A stretch of DNA of 64,000 bases from DASXTC01 sp036505635 (GCA_036505635.1 DASXTC010000083.1:3062-67061), one strand, 5' to 3'; positions 45,236 through 56,999 are shown, counted from the first letter of the stretch. Notes: generated by a model not told the origin, from the letters alone. Numbers and translations: made by a program.

Positions 45236-46063
45236 TCATCGCTCCAGCACCACCACCGTCATCCGGCAGAGGCGGCCGGCGGGGGGGCAGATCGCCAGCA
45301 GGGATCGGTCGAGGGCGTTCAGCACGGAAAACGCGGAGCGGTAGCGGTCCGCCTCGACGACGATCTTCTTCCAGTAGCGTTCCTTGTTCGGGTCGGCGCG
45401 CTCGATGAAGTAGAACCAGAGGAAAAGTGACAGCGTCGAGAGCTGGAACTCGCGGTGTCGAAACGAGCGGAAGCCACGAGCCAGGCGCTTGAAGTCGCGA
45501 AAGCGCAGGGGGACCTCGTCGGGGGTGCGGGTCTCGGGCGAGAGGTTGCGAAACAGGTTGATGATCGGGTTGTGCCCGAGCGGCTCGGCGAAGACCGCGC
45601 GCCCGCCGGGCCTCAGCACCCGCAACAGCTCGTCGCGGGCGCGGTCCAGGTCAAGATGATGCAGCACATCGTGGCCGAAGGCGGCCTCGAACGCCCCGTC
45701 GGCGAAGGGTAGAGACTCTCCCGGCGCCACCCGGAACGTGATCCTGTCGGCCAGACCCTCCCGCTCGGCCAGCCGCCGCGAGACTTCGACCATTCCCGGC
45801 GAGATGTCGACGGCCTCGACGAGCGCCCCCTGCAGCGCCAGCCACGACGCCGTCTCGCCGTAGCCGCATCCGAGATCCAGCACGCGCCGTCCCCGGATCT
45901 CGCCCAGTGAGCCGAGCGCCCAGGTGGTCTCGGGCGTGGTGGGGCATGAGGCGAGACGGCGCGGATCGAGCCCGCCGAGGTCCACCTCTCCCGCCCACCG
46001 GTCGTGGAACTCCCGTTCGCGATCCTGCCGCGCGCGAAGGCCGGGCTCCTCTGGATCGGTCAC
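45236..46063 (-). CDS. SAM-dependent methyltransferase (class I)
   Basis: The GTG at 46063 overlaps the stop of the glycosyltransferase gene (GTGA) and gives 275 residues. Motif I is VLDLGCGYGETASWL, followed by VEAVDISPGMVEV, and FGHDVLHHLD and LLRVLRPGGRAVFAEPL. The C-terminal 100 residues contain a hydrophobic segment (LSLFLWFYFIE). It probably methylates a lipid or polysaccharide; the upstream glycosyltransferases support this. Confidence 0.85.
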   Translation of the reverse strand: MTDPEEPGLRARQDREREFHDRWAGEVDLGGLDPRRLASCPTTPETTWALGSLGEIRGRRVLDLGCGYGETASWLALQGALVEAVDISPGMVEVSRRLAEREGLADRITFRVAPGESLPFADGAFEAAFGHDVLHHLDLDRARDELLRVLRPGGRAVFAEPLGHNPIINLFRNLSPETRTPDEVPLRFRDFKRLARGFRSFRHREFQLSTLSLFLWFYFIERADPNKERYWKKIVVEADRYRSAFSVLNALDRSLLAICPPAGRLCRMTVVVLER

Positions 46064-47679
46064 GGCGTCTTTCCCTGCCTGCGCAGCGCCGCCTCGGATG
46101 CCTCGAGCGCCTCGGCCGCCTCGCCGTAGGTCGGGTCCATCGCGAGCGCCTCGCGGAAGGAGGCGGCCGCCTCCGCGTGATTCCCCGTCGCCGCCAGCAT
46201 CCTCCCGAGCTTGTAGTGGACCACCGAACCGGCCGCCTGAACGCCGGGGTCGCCGCGCCCCTGCTCGATCAGGGATCTCAGCTCCACGATCCCCTGGTCG
46301 GGCCGCCCTCTCTCGACGTACAGGTCGGAGGCCACGATGTACTCCGCGGCGCGCAGGTACCCGTATCCCGCGGGCGGGCTCCACGGCAGGATCAGCGCCA
46401 CGAGCGCCGCCGCGGCCGGCACCGCGAGCCTCCTGACGGTCCCCGCGTCGCGCTCGATTGCTCGCGCGACGGCATGGGCTCCGAAGATCAGCAAGGCCAT
46501 CACCATCGCTTGCCGGTACCTCGAGACCACGTGCGCCAGCAGGAAGAGCGCGTGGAACGACAGCAGAAAGAGGACGAGCAGCAGGCGCCCCGGCTCACGC
46601 GCGATGCCGGGGAGCGCGAACCCCAGCCCCACGAGACCCAGGGCCGCCACCGGAAGGAAGCGCAGGCCGAAGCGGACCGCCGGTGAGATCCGCGCGGCGT
46701 AGTAGAAGCTGGGGTTGTCGGGCACCTCGAAGGAGCCCCAGAGGGCGCGGAGCTTCTCCCACTGCTTGGCCGCGAGCGCCCCGTAGCGCCCATCGTACAG
46801 ACGGAGCGTCTCCGTGATCGTCCCCATCATCGAGTAGCCGGAGCGACGCAGGATGGCGCCGGTCGAGTCCGGGATGAGGGCGCCGGCCGGCTGCGCGTCG
46901 GGAGCATTGCCCATCACGAAGGCGAGCGGGCCGCGCGTCGTGCTGGAAAGCAGCGGCGCGCCCACCAGTGCGTTGCGCGCCACCAGGGGAAGCAGCGACA
47001 GCGCCGCGCACGACACGAAGATCAGGGCCGGGCGCCAGCGTGAACGCCACCAGAGCCACAGGGACGCCGGCGGCGCGAACAGCAGAATCGACGGCTCGGC
47101 CAGGTACGACAGACCCAGGGCGACGCCGGCCCACGCCGCCCGCCGCGCCGCAAGCGCCAGCAGCAGGGCGAGCTGCGTGGTCATCACGACCGTGCCGCGC
47201 AGGAATTCCGCGTCGTAGAGGATGAATGGAGCATACAGTGCGGCAGCCAGCCCCGCGATCCATCCTTCCGTCCGCCCGAAGAGCCTCCCGCCCAGCAACG
47301 CGATCAACCCGCAGTTGACCGCCCCCAGCACGATCTGGCATGCGCGGAAGAGGTCCACGCCCCCCGTCAGGTTGATGAAGACGGCCAGCAGGTACGGGTA
47401 GACCGGCGGTTGGTAGTACACGTGCGCGCCGAACCACGCGTTCCAGACCTCGGGGGGCGCGATCCCCTCCTGCCAGGTAAACCAGGGGCGGAAGGTGTCG
47501 GCATCGAGCCAATCCCCTCCGGCGAGATGCCTCCCCCACGCGACGTACTGGTGCATGTCGGAGTTGTTCCAGACGGTCCAGAAGTCGCGGAAGGGATGGT
47601 CCCAGATGAAGAGAAGGTGCGCGGCCCGTGCGGCCAGTGCGACGACCGTCACGGTCCAGAAGAGGCCGCGCCCCCTCAC
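46060..47679 (-). CDS. Glycosyltransferase family 39-like membrane protein with C-terminal TPR
   Basis: The GTG at 47679 gives 539 residues. About ten helices follow the PMT_2/ArnT-type pattern; the N-terminal loop has an acidic motif WNNSDMHQYVAW. The C-terminal 100 residues (about 430-530) hold one or two TPR units (YKLGRMLAATGNHAEAAASF). It should move a sugar from a lipid carrier to a protein or lipid at the outer face of the membrane. It overlaps the GT2 gene by four bases (GTGA). Confidence 0.82.
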   Translation of the reverse strand: MRGRGLFWTVTVVALAARAAHLLFIWDHPFRDFWTVWNNSDMHQYVAWGRHLAGGDWLDADTFRPWFTWQEGIAPPEVWNAWFGAHVYYQPPVYPYLLAVFINLTGGVDLFRACQIVLGAVNCGLIALLGGRLFGRTEGWIAGLAAALYAPFILYDAEFLRGTVVMTTQLALLLALAARRAAWAGVALGLSYLAEPSILLFAPPASLWLWWRSRWRPALIFVSCAALSLLPLVARNALVGAPLLSSTTRGPLAFVMGNAPDAQPAGALIPDSTGAILRRSGYSMMGTITETLRLYDGRYGALAAKQWEKLRALWGSFEVPDNPSFYYAARISPAVRFGLRFLPVAALGLVGLGFALPGIAREPGRLLLVLFLLSFHALFLLAHVVSRYRQAMVMALLIFGAHAVARAIERDAGTVRRLAVPAAAALVALILPWSPPAGYGYLRAAEYIVASDLYVERGRPDQGIVELRSLIEQGRGDPGVQAAGSVVHYKLGRMLAATGNHAEAAASFREALAMDPTYGEAAEALEASEAALRRQGKTP

Positions 47680-48842
47680 CCCGGAGGCCTCCGGCCCGTC
47701 CCGAGAATGCTGTAGAAGAACGACGAGAAGAAGACCTGCACCCCGATCACCATCAGCGTCAGCGCGACGAGCGCCGGTCTGATCCGCACCTCCCCGCCGA
47801 ACGAGTAGCCCAACCGGATCCAGTCGACGAGGATCTTGAGGTTGATCCCGAGCCCGGCCAGGGTCAGGGCCGCCCCCGCCATCAGGCCACGCTCCAGGTT
47901 GAACCAGGAGAACATCCTCGACAACAGCGGGTCCTCCTCTTCGAATCCTTCGGTCAGCGCGAAGATGCGGGCGAAGAAGCCGATGTTGAGGATGTTGAAC
48001 CCCAGCACCGTCAGGAGCGAGCCGAGGATCATCCAGTGGTAGTCGACCAGTACTCCTTGCACCGTGAAGGGGCCGAAGGCCATCGCCGCCACCAGGGTCA
48101 CTCCGGCCGCCAGCATCCCGGCGCCGGGCACCAGGAAAAGGTGCGTGGGGCTCAGCATGAACATCATCTTGAGGTGGCGCCATCCATCGCGAAACGATCG
48201 CAGGTGGGGCCGTCCGGGGCGTCCCCCTCTGTGCAGCGTGATGGGGATCTCGGCGATCCGTAGACGCCGCCGCGCCGCCTTGATGATCATCTCGGAGGCG
48301 AACTCCATGCCGGTGGCTCGCAGCTTGAGCGAGCGCGCCGCCTCGGCCGTCAGCGCCCGCTGGCCGCAGTGGGCGTCCGAGACGCGCGACTTGAAGAACA
48401 GGTTGAGGATCCACGACAGGATCGGCACGCCGATCCAGCGGTGGTGCCACGGCATCGCCCCCGGAGCGATCCACCCCTTCAGGCGGGTGCCCATCACCAG
48501 GTCGTATCCATCGCGAAGAGGCGCGACGAAGCCCGAGAGGTCCGAGAAGTCGTAGGTGTCGTCGGCGTCCCCGATGATGAGGTACTTCCCGCGCGCCGCC
48601 GCGAATCCAGCCAGATAGGCCTGCCCGTATCCCCGGCGCGGCTCGGACACCACGCGAGCGCCCGCCGCCGTCGCGACCGCCGCCGACCGATCGGTCGATC
48701 CGTTGTCCACGACGATCACCTCGCCGCGAAGACCCAGCGCCCCGATGGCGGAGGCGGCCTTTGCCGCGCAGACGCCGACCGTGGCTTCCTCGTTGAGGCA
48801 CGGGATGATGACCGAGAGATCGAGGTCCGGCGCCGCGCTCAC
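47676..48842 (-). CDS. Glycosyltransferase family 2 (polyprenyl-phosphate sugar synthase-like)
   Basis: A 388-residue protein starting at GTG. The GT2 domain (about 1-235) has SVIIPCLNEEATV, VVDNGSTDRSA, and DADDTYD. The C-terminus has two to three membrane helices. Members make dolichyl/undecaprenyl-phosphate sugars, the donors for GT39 enzymes such as the next gene. Overlap with pcrA is four bases. Confidence 0.88.
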   Translation of the reverse strand: MSAAPDLDLSVIIPCLNEEATVGVCAAKAASAIGALGLRGEVIVVDNGSTDRSAAVATAAGARVVSEPRRGYGQAYLAGFAAARGKYLIIGDADDTYDFSDLSGFVAPLRDGYDLVMGTRLKGWIAPGAMPWHHRWIGVPILSWILNLFFKSRVSDAHCGQRALTAEAARSLKLRATGMEFASEMIIKAARRRLRIAEIPITLHRGGRPGRPHLRSFRDGWRHLKMMFMLSPTHLFLVPGAGMLAAGVTLVAAMAFGPFTVQGVLVDYHWMILGSLLTVLGFNILNIGFFARIFALTEGFEEEDPLLSRMFSWFNLERGLMAGAALTLAGLGINLKILVDWIRLGYSFGGEVRIRPALVALTLMVIGVQVFFSSFFYSILGTGRRPPG

Positions 48843-51145
48843 CTGCTCACCTGGAGCTTGGCGAACCTGGTCATCAGCTTCATCCTCCCCCAGGCAGAGA
48901 AGCGCACCGTCGCCTTCTGTTTCTCGCCCGAGCCTTCGATGTGCTCGACCTCGCCGTAGCCGAACTTGAGGTGATAGACCTTCATCCCGACTGTCAGCGT
49001 GGATCCGGCCTCGCCCTCATCGTCCGAAGGGACGCTGATGTCCTCGTCGCCCAGCGCGACCGGTTCGCGGGAGTCGGACCGCGCCGGGCGTCGCGCGGCG
49101 CCGGCTCCTCCACCGCCGTTCCACGTCCTGCTCCACGCCGGGCCATCCCAGGTTCCTTCTCCCGGCCGCCCGCTCCCGGATGACGCGACCCAGTCGGGCG
49201 TCAGATCGTGCAGCAGTCCCGACCCGATCTCGCCGACGAAGCGCGAGGGCTCGTTATGGACCCAGTCGCCGAAGCCCCGTCTCTGCCGCGCGCAGCTCAT
49301 GACGAGCCTCTCCCTGGCGCGGGTCATCCCCACGTAGCAGAGCCGGCGTTCCTCCTCCAGCTCCTCGGGCTCCGGGCTCTCCATCGAGCGCACGTGCGGG
49401 AAGAGGTTCTCCTCCATCCCCACCATGAAGACGGCGCGGAACTCCAGCCCCTTCGCGCAGTGAAGGGTCATGAGGCTGACGCCGGTGTCCCCCTGCACCG
49501 ACTCGACCTCGGAGACCAGCGCCGCGCCGTCCAGGAAATCCTGGAGATCGGCCCCGGCGGCCGCCTCCTTTTCCTGGGCCGCCGCCACCAGCTGCTCGAT
49601 GTTCTCGATACGCGACTCGACATCCCCCGGCTCGGACTTGCGCAGGTGATCCGTGTACTCGAGCCGGGTCACCAGATCCTTGATGAGCGCGGAGGCTGGC
49701 TCGCCACCTTCCGCCCGCCGTCTCAGGTCAGCCAGCAGGTCGACCAGCCCTTTGAGCGCGCGCGTGGAGCGCGACGACGCGGGGTCGGCCGCCGCCTTCT
49801 CCACCGAGGCATGGAGGCTGATGCCTTCGGCGCGCGCCGCCTCCTCCAGCGCGGCGAGCGTCACCTTGCCGATGCCGCGCGGCGGGACGTTGAGGACACG
49901 CTTGAGCGACACGTTGTCGGATGGGTTCATCGCAAGGCGCAGGTAGGCCATCAGGTCCTTGATCTCCCTGCGCTCGTAAAAGCGCGTGGAGCCGTAGATG
50001 CGATATGGGAGCCCCGCCTTCACCAGCGCCTCCTCGATGAGACGCGACTGGGCGTTGGTGCGGTAGAGCACCGCGATGTCGGGAAGGTCGATGCCGCCGG
50101 CGCCCTGGCCCAGCGCGCGGATCTGGTCGACCACGAAGGCGGCCTCGTCGCGATCGGTCTCCGCCTGCAGCCACGCGATCCTCTCTCCCTGGGGGTTCTC
50201 GGTCCAGAGCTCCTTCTGGATGCCGGCCTTGTTGCGTACGATCACGCTTCCGGCGGCCTTCAGGATCCTTCCGGTCGAGCGGTAGTTTCGAGTCAGCTTG
50301 ATCGTGCGGGCGTCGGAGTAGTCTTCGGTGAAGCGCAGGATGTTGCCGATGTCGGCTCCGCGGAAGCGGTAGATCGACTGCGCGTCATCCCCCACCACGC
50401 AGAGATTGCGCGTGCCCGCGGCCAGCGCGTTGACCAGGACGTACTGGGAGCGGTTGGTGTCCTGATACTCGTCCACCAGGACGTAACGGGTGCGCTCGCG
50501 AAGGCGGGCCTCGACCTCCGGGTGCTCGCGGAAGAGCTGGAGCGTCCTGAGGATCAGGTCATCGAAGTCCATGGCGCCGGCGTCGCGCAGACGCCGCGCG
50601 TACACCTCGTGGACCTGGGCGAGCGTCACGTGGCCCGCGCGGGCCCCCAGCTGCGCCTCGATCTCGTCGGGGGTCACGTTCCGGTTGCGCACGGCGCTGA
50701 TCCGGTGCAGGAGCTGGCGCGCCGGGAACCTCTCCGTGTCGAGGTTCAGCTCCTCGACCACCTCCTTCATGACCGCGGTCTGGTCCGCGGTATCGAAGAC
50801 GAGGAAACCCGGTTTGTACCCCAGTCGTCCCGCCTCGCTCCTGAGGATCCTCAGGCAGAGCGAGTGGAAGGTCCCCATCCGGATCCCGCCCGGGTCGCCG
50901 TCGAGCAGGTCGACGATCCGCTCCTTCATCTCGCCGGCGGCCTTGTTGGTGAAGGTGACGGCGACGATCTCCTCCGGGCTGACGCCCAGAGCGCGGATCA
51001 GCCAGGCGATCCGGTAGGTGAGCACGCGGGTCTTTCCGGAACCCGCTCCGGCGATGATCAGGACCGGCCCTTCGGTGGCCTTCACCGCCTCGAGCTGGTC
51101 GGGGTTGAGCCTCGCCTCAATCCGCTCCACCAGAGGTGATGTCAT
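48839..51145 (-). CDS. pcrA: UvrD/PcrA-type DNA helicase
   Basis: A 768-residue superfamily-1 helicase. Walker A is GAGSGKT, motif II is VDEYQDTN, and LTRNYRSTG, LMTLHCAKGLEF and YVGMTRARERL (motifs IV-VI) are present. A C-terminal stretch (about 690-768) is like the PcrA tail. It unwinds DNA in repair and replication restart. Four-base overlap with the GT2 gene is unusual, since the functions are unrelated. Confidence 0.95.
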   Translation of the reverse strand: MTSPLVERIEARLNPDQLEAVKATEGPVLIIAGAGSGKTRVLTYRIAWLIRALGVSPEEIVAVTFTNKAAGEMKERIVDLLDGDPGGIRMGTFHSLCLRILRSEAGRLGYKPGFLVFDTADQTAVMKEVVEELNLDTERFPARQLLHRISAVRNRNVTPDEIEAQLGARAGHVTLAQVHEVYARRLRDAGAMDFDDLILRTLQLFREHPEVEARLRERTRYVLVDEYQDTNRSQYVLVNALAAGTRNLCVVGDDAQSIYRFRGADIGNILRFTEDYSDARTIKLTRNYRSTGRILKAAGSVIVRNKAGIQKELWTENPQGERIAWLQAETDRDEAAFVVDQIRALGQGAGGIDLPDIAVLYRTNAQSRLIEEALVKAGLPYRIYGSTRFYERREIKDLMAYLRLAMNPSDNVSLKRVLNVPPRGIGKVTLAALEEAARAEGISLHASVEKAAADPASSRSTRALKGLVDLLADLRRRAEGGEPASALIKDLVTRLEYTDHLRKSEPGDVESRIENIEQLVAAAQEKEAAAGADLQDFLDGAALVSEVESVQGDTGVSLMTLHCAKGLEFRAVFMVGMEENLFPHVRSMESPEPEELEEERRLCYVGMTRARERLVMSCARQRRGFGDWVHNEPSRFVGEIGSGLLHDLTPDWVASSGSGRPGEGTWDGPAWSRTWNGGGGAGAARRPARSDSREPVALGDEDISVPSDDEGEAGSTLTVGMKVYHLKFGYGEVEHIEGSGEKQKATVRFSAWGRMKLMTRFAKLQVSR

Positions 51146-51200
51146 GAGGGAAGATAGATCACCGGGAGGCCGGAGAGGAAGCCGGCGCCCCGGCCGGTAC

Positions 51201-53048
<1,848 letters not shown>

Positions 53049-53049
53049 G

Positions 53050-54498
53050 TCAGGCTTTCCCCTCTTTCCCCGATTCCCGCTCGCGCTTCTCCTGCTTTCG
53101 CTTGACCCACCCTTCGATGTTCCGCTGCTGCGCCCGGCTCAGCGCCAGCGCCTGCTCGGGGACATCCTTCGTGATGGTCGAGCCCGCGCCCACGTAGGCG
53201 CCCCGCCCCACCGTCACCGGAGCCACGAGCTGCGTGTCGCTGCCGATGAAGACTTCGTCGCCCAGCGTGGTCACGTGTTTGGAGACGCCGTCGTAGTTGC
53301 AGGTGATGGTCCCGGCCCCGATGTTGCATCGCTCGCCGATCTCGGCGTCACCCAGATAGGTCAGGTGGTTGGCCTTGGACCTCCGGCCGAGGCGCGATTT
53401 CTTCACTTCGACGAAGTTGCCGATGTGGACCTCCTCCTCCAGCACCGTGTCGGGCCTCAGGTGCGCGAACGGCCCGATCGAGACGCCCCCGGCGATCCGC
53501 GACTTCGTGATGACGCACAGGTCGCGCACGATGACTCCGTCGGCGAGCGTCGAATCCACGATGTGGGAGAACGCGCCGATCGTGCATCCCGAACCGATCG
53601 TGGTGCTCCCCTCGAGCCTCGCCATCGGGTGGATCACGGTGTCGTGGCCCACCTCCACGCCCGGGTCGATGTAGGTGCAGCCCGGATCGACGATCGTGAC
53701 GCCCGACTCCATCAGCTCGGCCGCCCGGCGACTGTAGAGGACTTTCGCGGCCCGCGCCAGATCCGCGCGGTCATTGACGCCCAGCACCTCCTCGGTCTCG
53801 GCGTGAAGATAGGCCTCCACGCGCCGGCCCTGCCTGCGCAGGATCGGTATGAGATCCGGAAGGTAGTACTCGCCCTGGGCGTTCGACCGGCGCGTCTTCC
53901 TGAGCGCCGCGAAGGCCACCGCCGGGTCGACGCAGTAGAGGCCCGCGTTGACCTCCCGGATATGTTTTTGAGCGGCGCTCGCGTCGCGGTCCTCCACGAC
54001 GCCGGCGAGAGCCCCACTCGCGCCGCGCACCACCCGCCCGTAGCCGGACGGATCGGCCACGATGGTGGTCAGGACCGTGGCCGAGGCCCCCGTGCGCCGG
54101 TGATGCCGCAACAGGGCGCGAAGCGTCGACGGACGGATGAGGGGCACGTCGCCGTTGAGGATCAGCAGGTCGCGCCTGCCGGGCCGGCCCCCCTTCCAGA
54201 GCGGCTCGGCCTGCAGGACCGCGTGCGCGGTGCCGAGCTGTCTCTCCTGCGTGACGAACCGGATGCCGCCCGCAGGCCCGATGCCGGTCAGGGCCGCGAT
54301 GACGTCGTCGGCCTGGGTCCCCACGACGGCCGCGACCAGAGCCGGCTTCAGCTCGAAGGCCGCGCGGGCGACGTGGCAGACCATGGGAGCGCCGGCCAGC
54401 ACGTGCAGCAGCTTGATCCGGTCCGACCTCATCCGTTTGCCTTGGCCCGCGGCCAGGATCAGGGCACCGAGAGGGCGCGCCGGGGCGCGGGGGGGCAT
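53050..54498 (-). CDS. glmU: Bifunctional UDP-GlcNAc pyrophosphorylase/GlcN-1-P acetyltransferase
   Basis: A 482-residue enzyme. The uridylyltransferase domain (about 1-240) has LILAAGQGKRMRSD and LNGDVPLI. The left-handed helix domain (about 270-450) has hexapeptide repeats and NFVEVKKSRLG, SKANHLTYLGD. It makes UDP-GlcNAc from GlcN-1-P. The gene overlaps yvcK by one base. Confidence 0.97.
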   Translation of the reverse strand: MPPRAPARPLGALILAAGQGKRMRSDRIKLLHVLAGAPMVCHVARAAFELKPALVAAVVGTQADDVIAALTGIGPAGGIRFVTQERQLGTAHAVLQAEPLWKGGRPGRRDLLILNGDVPLIRPSTLRALLRHHRRTGASATVLTTIVADPSGYGRVVRGASGALAGVVEDRDASAAQKHIREVNAGLYCVDPAVAFAALRKTRRSNAQGEYYLPDLIPILRRQGRRVEAYLHAETEEVLGVNDRADLARAAKVLYSRRAAELMESGVTIVDPGCTYIDPGVEVGHDTVIHPMARLEGSTTIGSGCTIGAFSHIVDSTLADGVIVRDLCVITKSRIAGGVSIGPFAHLRPDTVLEEEVHIGNFVEVKKSRLGRRSKANHLTYLGDAEIGERCNIGAGTITCNYDGVSKHVTTLGDEVFIGSDTQLVAPVTVGRGAYVGAGSTITKDVPEQALALSRAQQRNIEGWVKRKQEKRERESGKEGKA

Positions 54499-55550
54499 CA
54501 GCGGCTCCTGGGATCGGAGCCATGCAGCAGCAGGATCTCCCGGGCAAGCCGCTCCGGGTGGTGGCGGACCTTGCGCGTGCGGGGATCCTCGTCCGCTCCG
54601 TACTCGGACAGGACGCGCCGCCGGCGCACTGCCACCCCGATGCGGCGGAAGCGAGCCAGGTCGACCGGCACCGGGTCGGCACCGTCGCGGTGGTACTGGC
54701 GCAGCGCGGCCGCGGACGGCAGCGCCGAGTTCACGAGGGCGACGTCGACGATCCCGGGGCCGCAGATCTCCGTCACCCGGCGCAGGTGGTCCGACGCGGT
54801 GAAGCCGGGGGTCTCACCTGGCTGGGTCATGACATTGCAGATGAAGATCTTCACGGCGCGCGAGCCTCGCATCGCCTCGGCCACCCCGGGCACGAGCAGG
54901 TTCGGCACGATGCTCGTGAAGAGCGAGCCGGGCCCGATCGTGATGACGTCGGCGGCGCGGATCGCGGCGAGCGTCTCGGGGAGCGGCCGGCAGTCGGCCG
55001 GCTCGAGCCGGACCATGCTGATCGTCGTCTTCGAACGGGAGATGTTCGACTCCCCCGTCACGCGCGTGCCATCGGAGAGGTCGGCGACCAGGTGCACGTT
55101 CTGGGTCGTGGCGGGGTAGATCGTCCCTTTGATGGCGAGCACGTCGCTGGCGGCCTTGATCGCCTGGAGAAAATCGCCCTGCACGGTGGTGAGTGCCGTC
55201 AGCAGGAGGTTGCCCATCGAGTGGCCGCCCAGATCGCCGTTGCCGTTGAAGCGGAACTGGAAGAGGCGCGACAGCAGCGCGGTGTGGTCCGAGAGGGCCA
55301 CGATGCAGTTGCGGATGTCACCTGGTGGCAGGACGTGGAACTCCTGGCGCAACCTCCCCGACGACCCCCCGTCATCGCTGACCGCCACGACCGCCGTGAG
55401 CGACTCGATGCGCGGGCGTTTCCGGGTGGGAGCCACGTAGCGCTTGAGGCCTGCGAGGACGCTGGCCATCCCCGTGCCGCCTCCCAGAGAGACGACCCGC
55501 AGGCCCCGCTCCCGGCTTCTGGCGCGGCCACGGCCGCGCGCGGAATTCAC
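54498..55550 (-). CDS. yvcK: YvcK/CofD-like UDP-sugar-binding protein
   Basis: A 350-residue protein starting at GTG (four-base overlap with the TPR gene). SLGGGTGMASVLAGLKRY and SDDGGSSGRLRQE, then NGDLGGHSMGNLLLTAL, are the hallmark motifs. YvcK binds UDP-sugars and adjusts GlmS/cell-wall precursor flow in other bacteria, which fits the adjacent glmU-glmS. Confidence 0.93.
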   Translation of the reverse strand: MNSARGRGRARSRERGLRVVSLGGGTGMASVLAGLKRYVAPTRKRPRIESLTAVVAVSDDGGSSGRLRQEFHVLPPGDIRNCIVALSDHTALLSRLFQFRFNGNGDLGGHSMGNLLLTALTTVQGDFLQAIKAASDVLAIKGTIYPATTQNVHLVADLSDGTRVTGESNISRSKTTISMVRLEPADCRPLPETLAAIRAADVITIGPGSLFTSIVPNLLVPGVAEAMRGSRAVKIFICNVMTQPGETPGFTASDHLRRVTEICGPGIVDVALVNSALPSAAALRQYHRDGADPVPVDLARFRRIGVAVRRRRVLSEYGADEDPRTRKVRHHPERLAREILLLHGSDPRSR

Positions 55551-56134
55551 AAGCCTCCCTCCGGTGTCTTGCCCAGCAGCGCCATGAACTCGGCGTTGTC
55601 GCGCAGGGAATCGAAATCGGAATCGTTGAGCGCCTGAACCCTGTTGGCGGGGCTCAGCTCGATCGCCTTGCGCAGGTGATCGATCGCGCCGGCGGCGTCT
55701 CCCTTCATGCCGCAGACGGAGGCCAGCGCATAGTGGGCCCGGTTGCTCTGTGCGTTCTGTCTCAGGACCTTCTCGAAGAGTTCCGCCGCCTCGTCGAGGC
55801 GTCCATCGTTGGCGGCGATGACGCCGAGGTAGTACGGGTCTTCGGGACCTCTGGCCTTCTGGGACGCGGCGGGAGCGTGCGATCGGCAGACGCTGAGATA
55901 GATGCGCGAGCGGTCGCAGACCTCCCGCTCGGTGGGATACTCCTTGATGATCGACTCGAACAGATGGCCTGCTCTGGTGTAGTCCTTGCGGCCCATGACC
56001 TTCAGGGCTTCCTCGTAGTCCTTGATCGCCTTGTCGAGAGTGGCCGTCCGGGCCGCTGGCGCTTTCTTCTTGAGCGGCGCGGCCTTCTTCGCCGGCTTGG
56101 CCGCCGTGGACCTGGTGCGCGAGGTGGTTTTCAA
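55547..56134 (-). CDS. TPR protein with Lys/Ala-rich N-terminus
   Basis: A 195-residue protein with a basic N-terminus (about 1-30: TTSRTRSTAAKPAKKAAP) and three TPR-like units (about 40-150: AIKDYEEALKVMGRKDY, YLGVIAANDGRLDEAAELFE, YALASVCGMKGDAAGAIDHL). It leads the operon with yvcK-glmU-glmS, controlled by the promoter at 56202-56231. The partner is unknown. Confidence 0.75.
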   Translation of the reverse strand: MKTTSRTRSTAAKPAKKAAPLKKKAPAARTATLDKAIKDYEEALKVMGRKDYTRAGHLFESIIKEYPTEREVCDRSRIYLSVCRSHAPAASQKARGPEDPYYLGVIAANDGRLDEAAELFEKVLRQNAQSNRAHYALASVCGMKGDAAGAIDHLRKAIELSPANRVQALNDSDFDSLRDNAEFMALLGKTPEGGL

Positions 56135-56201
56135 GATTTGGTCACCTGTGTAAGGGTTGAGGAGGTCGTTGCGTTGAGGGGTCTGGTCCCTGCGAAGGAT
56201 C

Positions 56202-56231
56202 AGTATAAGGAGCGGGTCTGAGGCCCGTCAA
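56202..56231 (-). promoter_or_regulatory. Sigma-70-type promoter of the TPR-yvcK-glmU-glmS operon
   Basis: TTGACG (56231-56226) and TATACT (56207-56202) on the minus strand are 18 bases apart. The start would be near 56195, 60 bases before the ATG at 56134. Confidence 0.65.
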
Positions 56232-56409
56232 CACAGCCTGCCTTTGGTCGCGCAGGACTAATATACGGGCCTGGGCGGGAGGATTCAACGGCCCGGTGAG
56301 GTGGAAGTCATGAGCCGAAAGGAGTTAGGCTGGAAACGCCGGCGGCTCGGCGTTGCAGGGCCAATCGACGCAAGATCCCTTGACGGAACAGGTTAGCTCC
56401 AGGAGCCTC

Positions 56410-56946
56410 ATGTCTACGCAGGGCGGCATGCACCGCGCATTTCTCGCGCTCGGCTCCCGCGATGGGGATCGCGGCGCCTCGATGCGTGCCGCCCTGAATC
56501 TCCTGATGCAGAGCGGCGTGTATCTGGTGGCTGCCTCCTCCCTCTACGAGACCGAGCCGGTCGGGCTGCCTGGCTCGGGGCCCCTGCTCAATGGCGCGGC
56601 CGAAGTCTCCACCCGGATGAGCCCGGAGGCGCTGCTCGAGACCTGCCTGTCGGTGGAGAGAATGCTGGGGCGCCGGCGCGCCAAAGATCGGCCCGACCAG
56701 GGCCGCCGCCCGATCGACCTCGACCTGCTGCTCTTCGAGGACCAGGTCGTGCTGTCACCCCACCTGGAGGTGCCTCACCCCCGTATGCACCGGCGGCGCT
56801 TCGTCCTGGTGCCGCTGGCCGAGATCGCGCCGCGGGCGGTGCACCCGGTCCTGGGCGAGACGGTCGCCGCGCTGCTCGCGCGCTGCGACGACGCGGCGTG
56901 GGTGAGGCTCTTCGCCCCACCCGAGGCCTGGGCGCCCAGTCAATGA
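56410..56946 (+). CDS. folK: 2-amino-4-hydroxy-6-hydroxymethyldihydropteridine diphosphokinase
   Basis: The ATG at 56410 has AGGAG upstream and gives 178 residues; an earlier frame start adds 19 unrelated residues. It phosphorylates pterin for FolP. ALGSRDGDRGASMRAAL, SSLYETEPVGLPG and the RRPIDLDLLLFED and VPHPRMHRRRFVLVPLAEIAP motifs are clear. folP is 20 kb away. Confidence 0.95.
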   Translation: MSTQGGMHRAFLALGSRDGDRGASMRAALNLLMQSGVYLVAASSLYETEPVGLPGSGPLLNGAAEVSTRMSPEALLETCLSVERMLGRRRAKDRPDQGRRPIDLDLLLFEDQVVLSPHLEVPHPRMHRRRFVLVPLAEIAPRAVHPVLGETVAALLARCDDAAWVRLFAPPEAWAPSQ

Positions 56947-56970
56947 CGTGGCGCGGGCTCCCGCGTCGCG

Positions 56971-56999
56971 TTGAACTGCCCCACTGATTCCAGTAAGAT
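56971..56999 (+). promoter_or_regulatory. Sigma-70-type promoter of the deoxynucleoside kinase gene
   Basis: TTGAAC (56971-56976) and TAAGAT (56994-56999) with a 17-base spacer. The ATG is at 57009, so the leader would be only a few bases. Confidence 0.6.
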
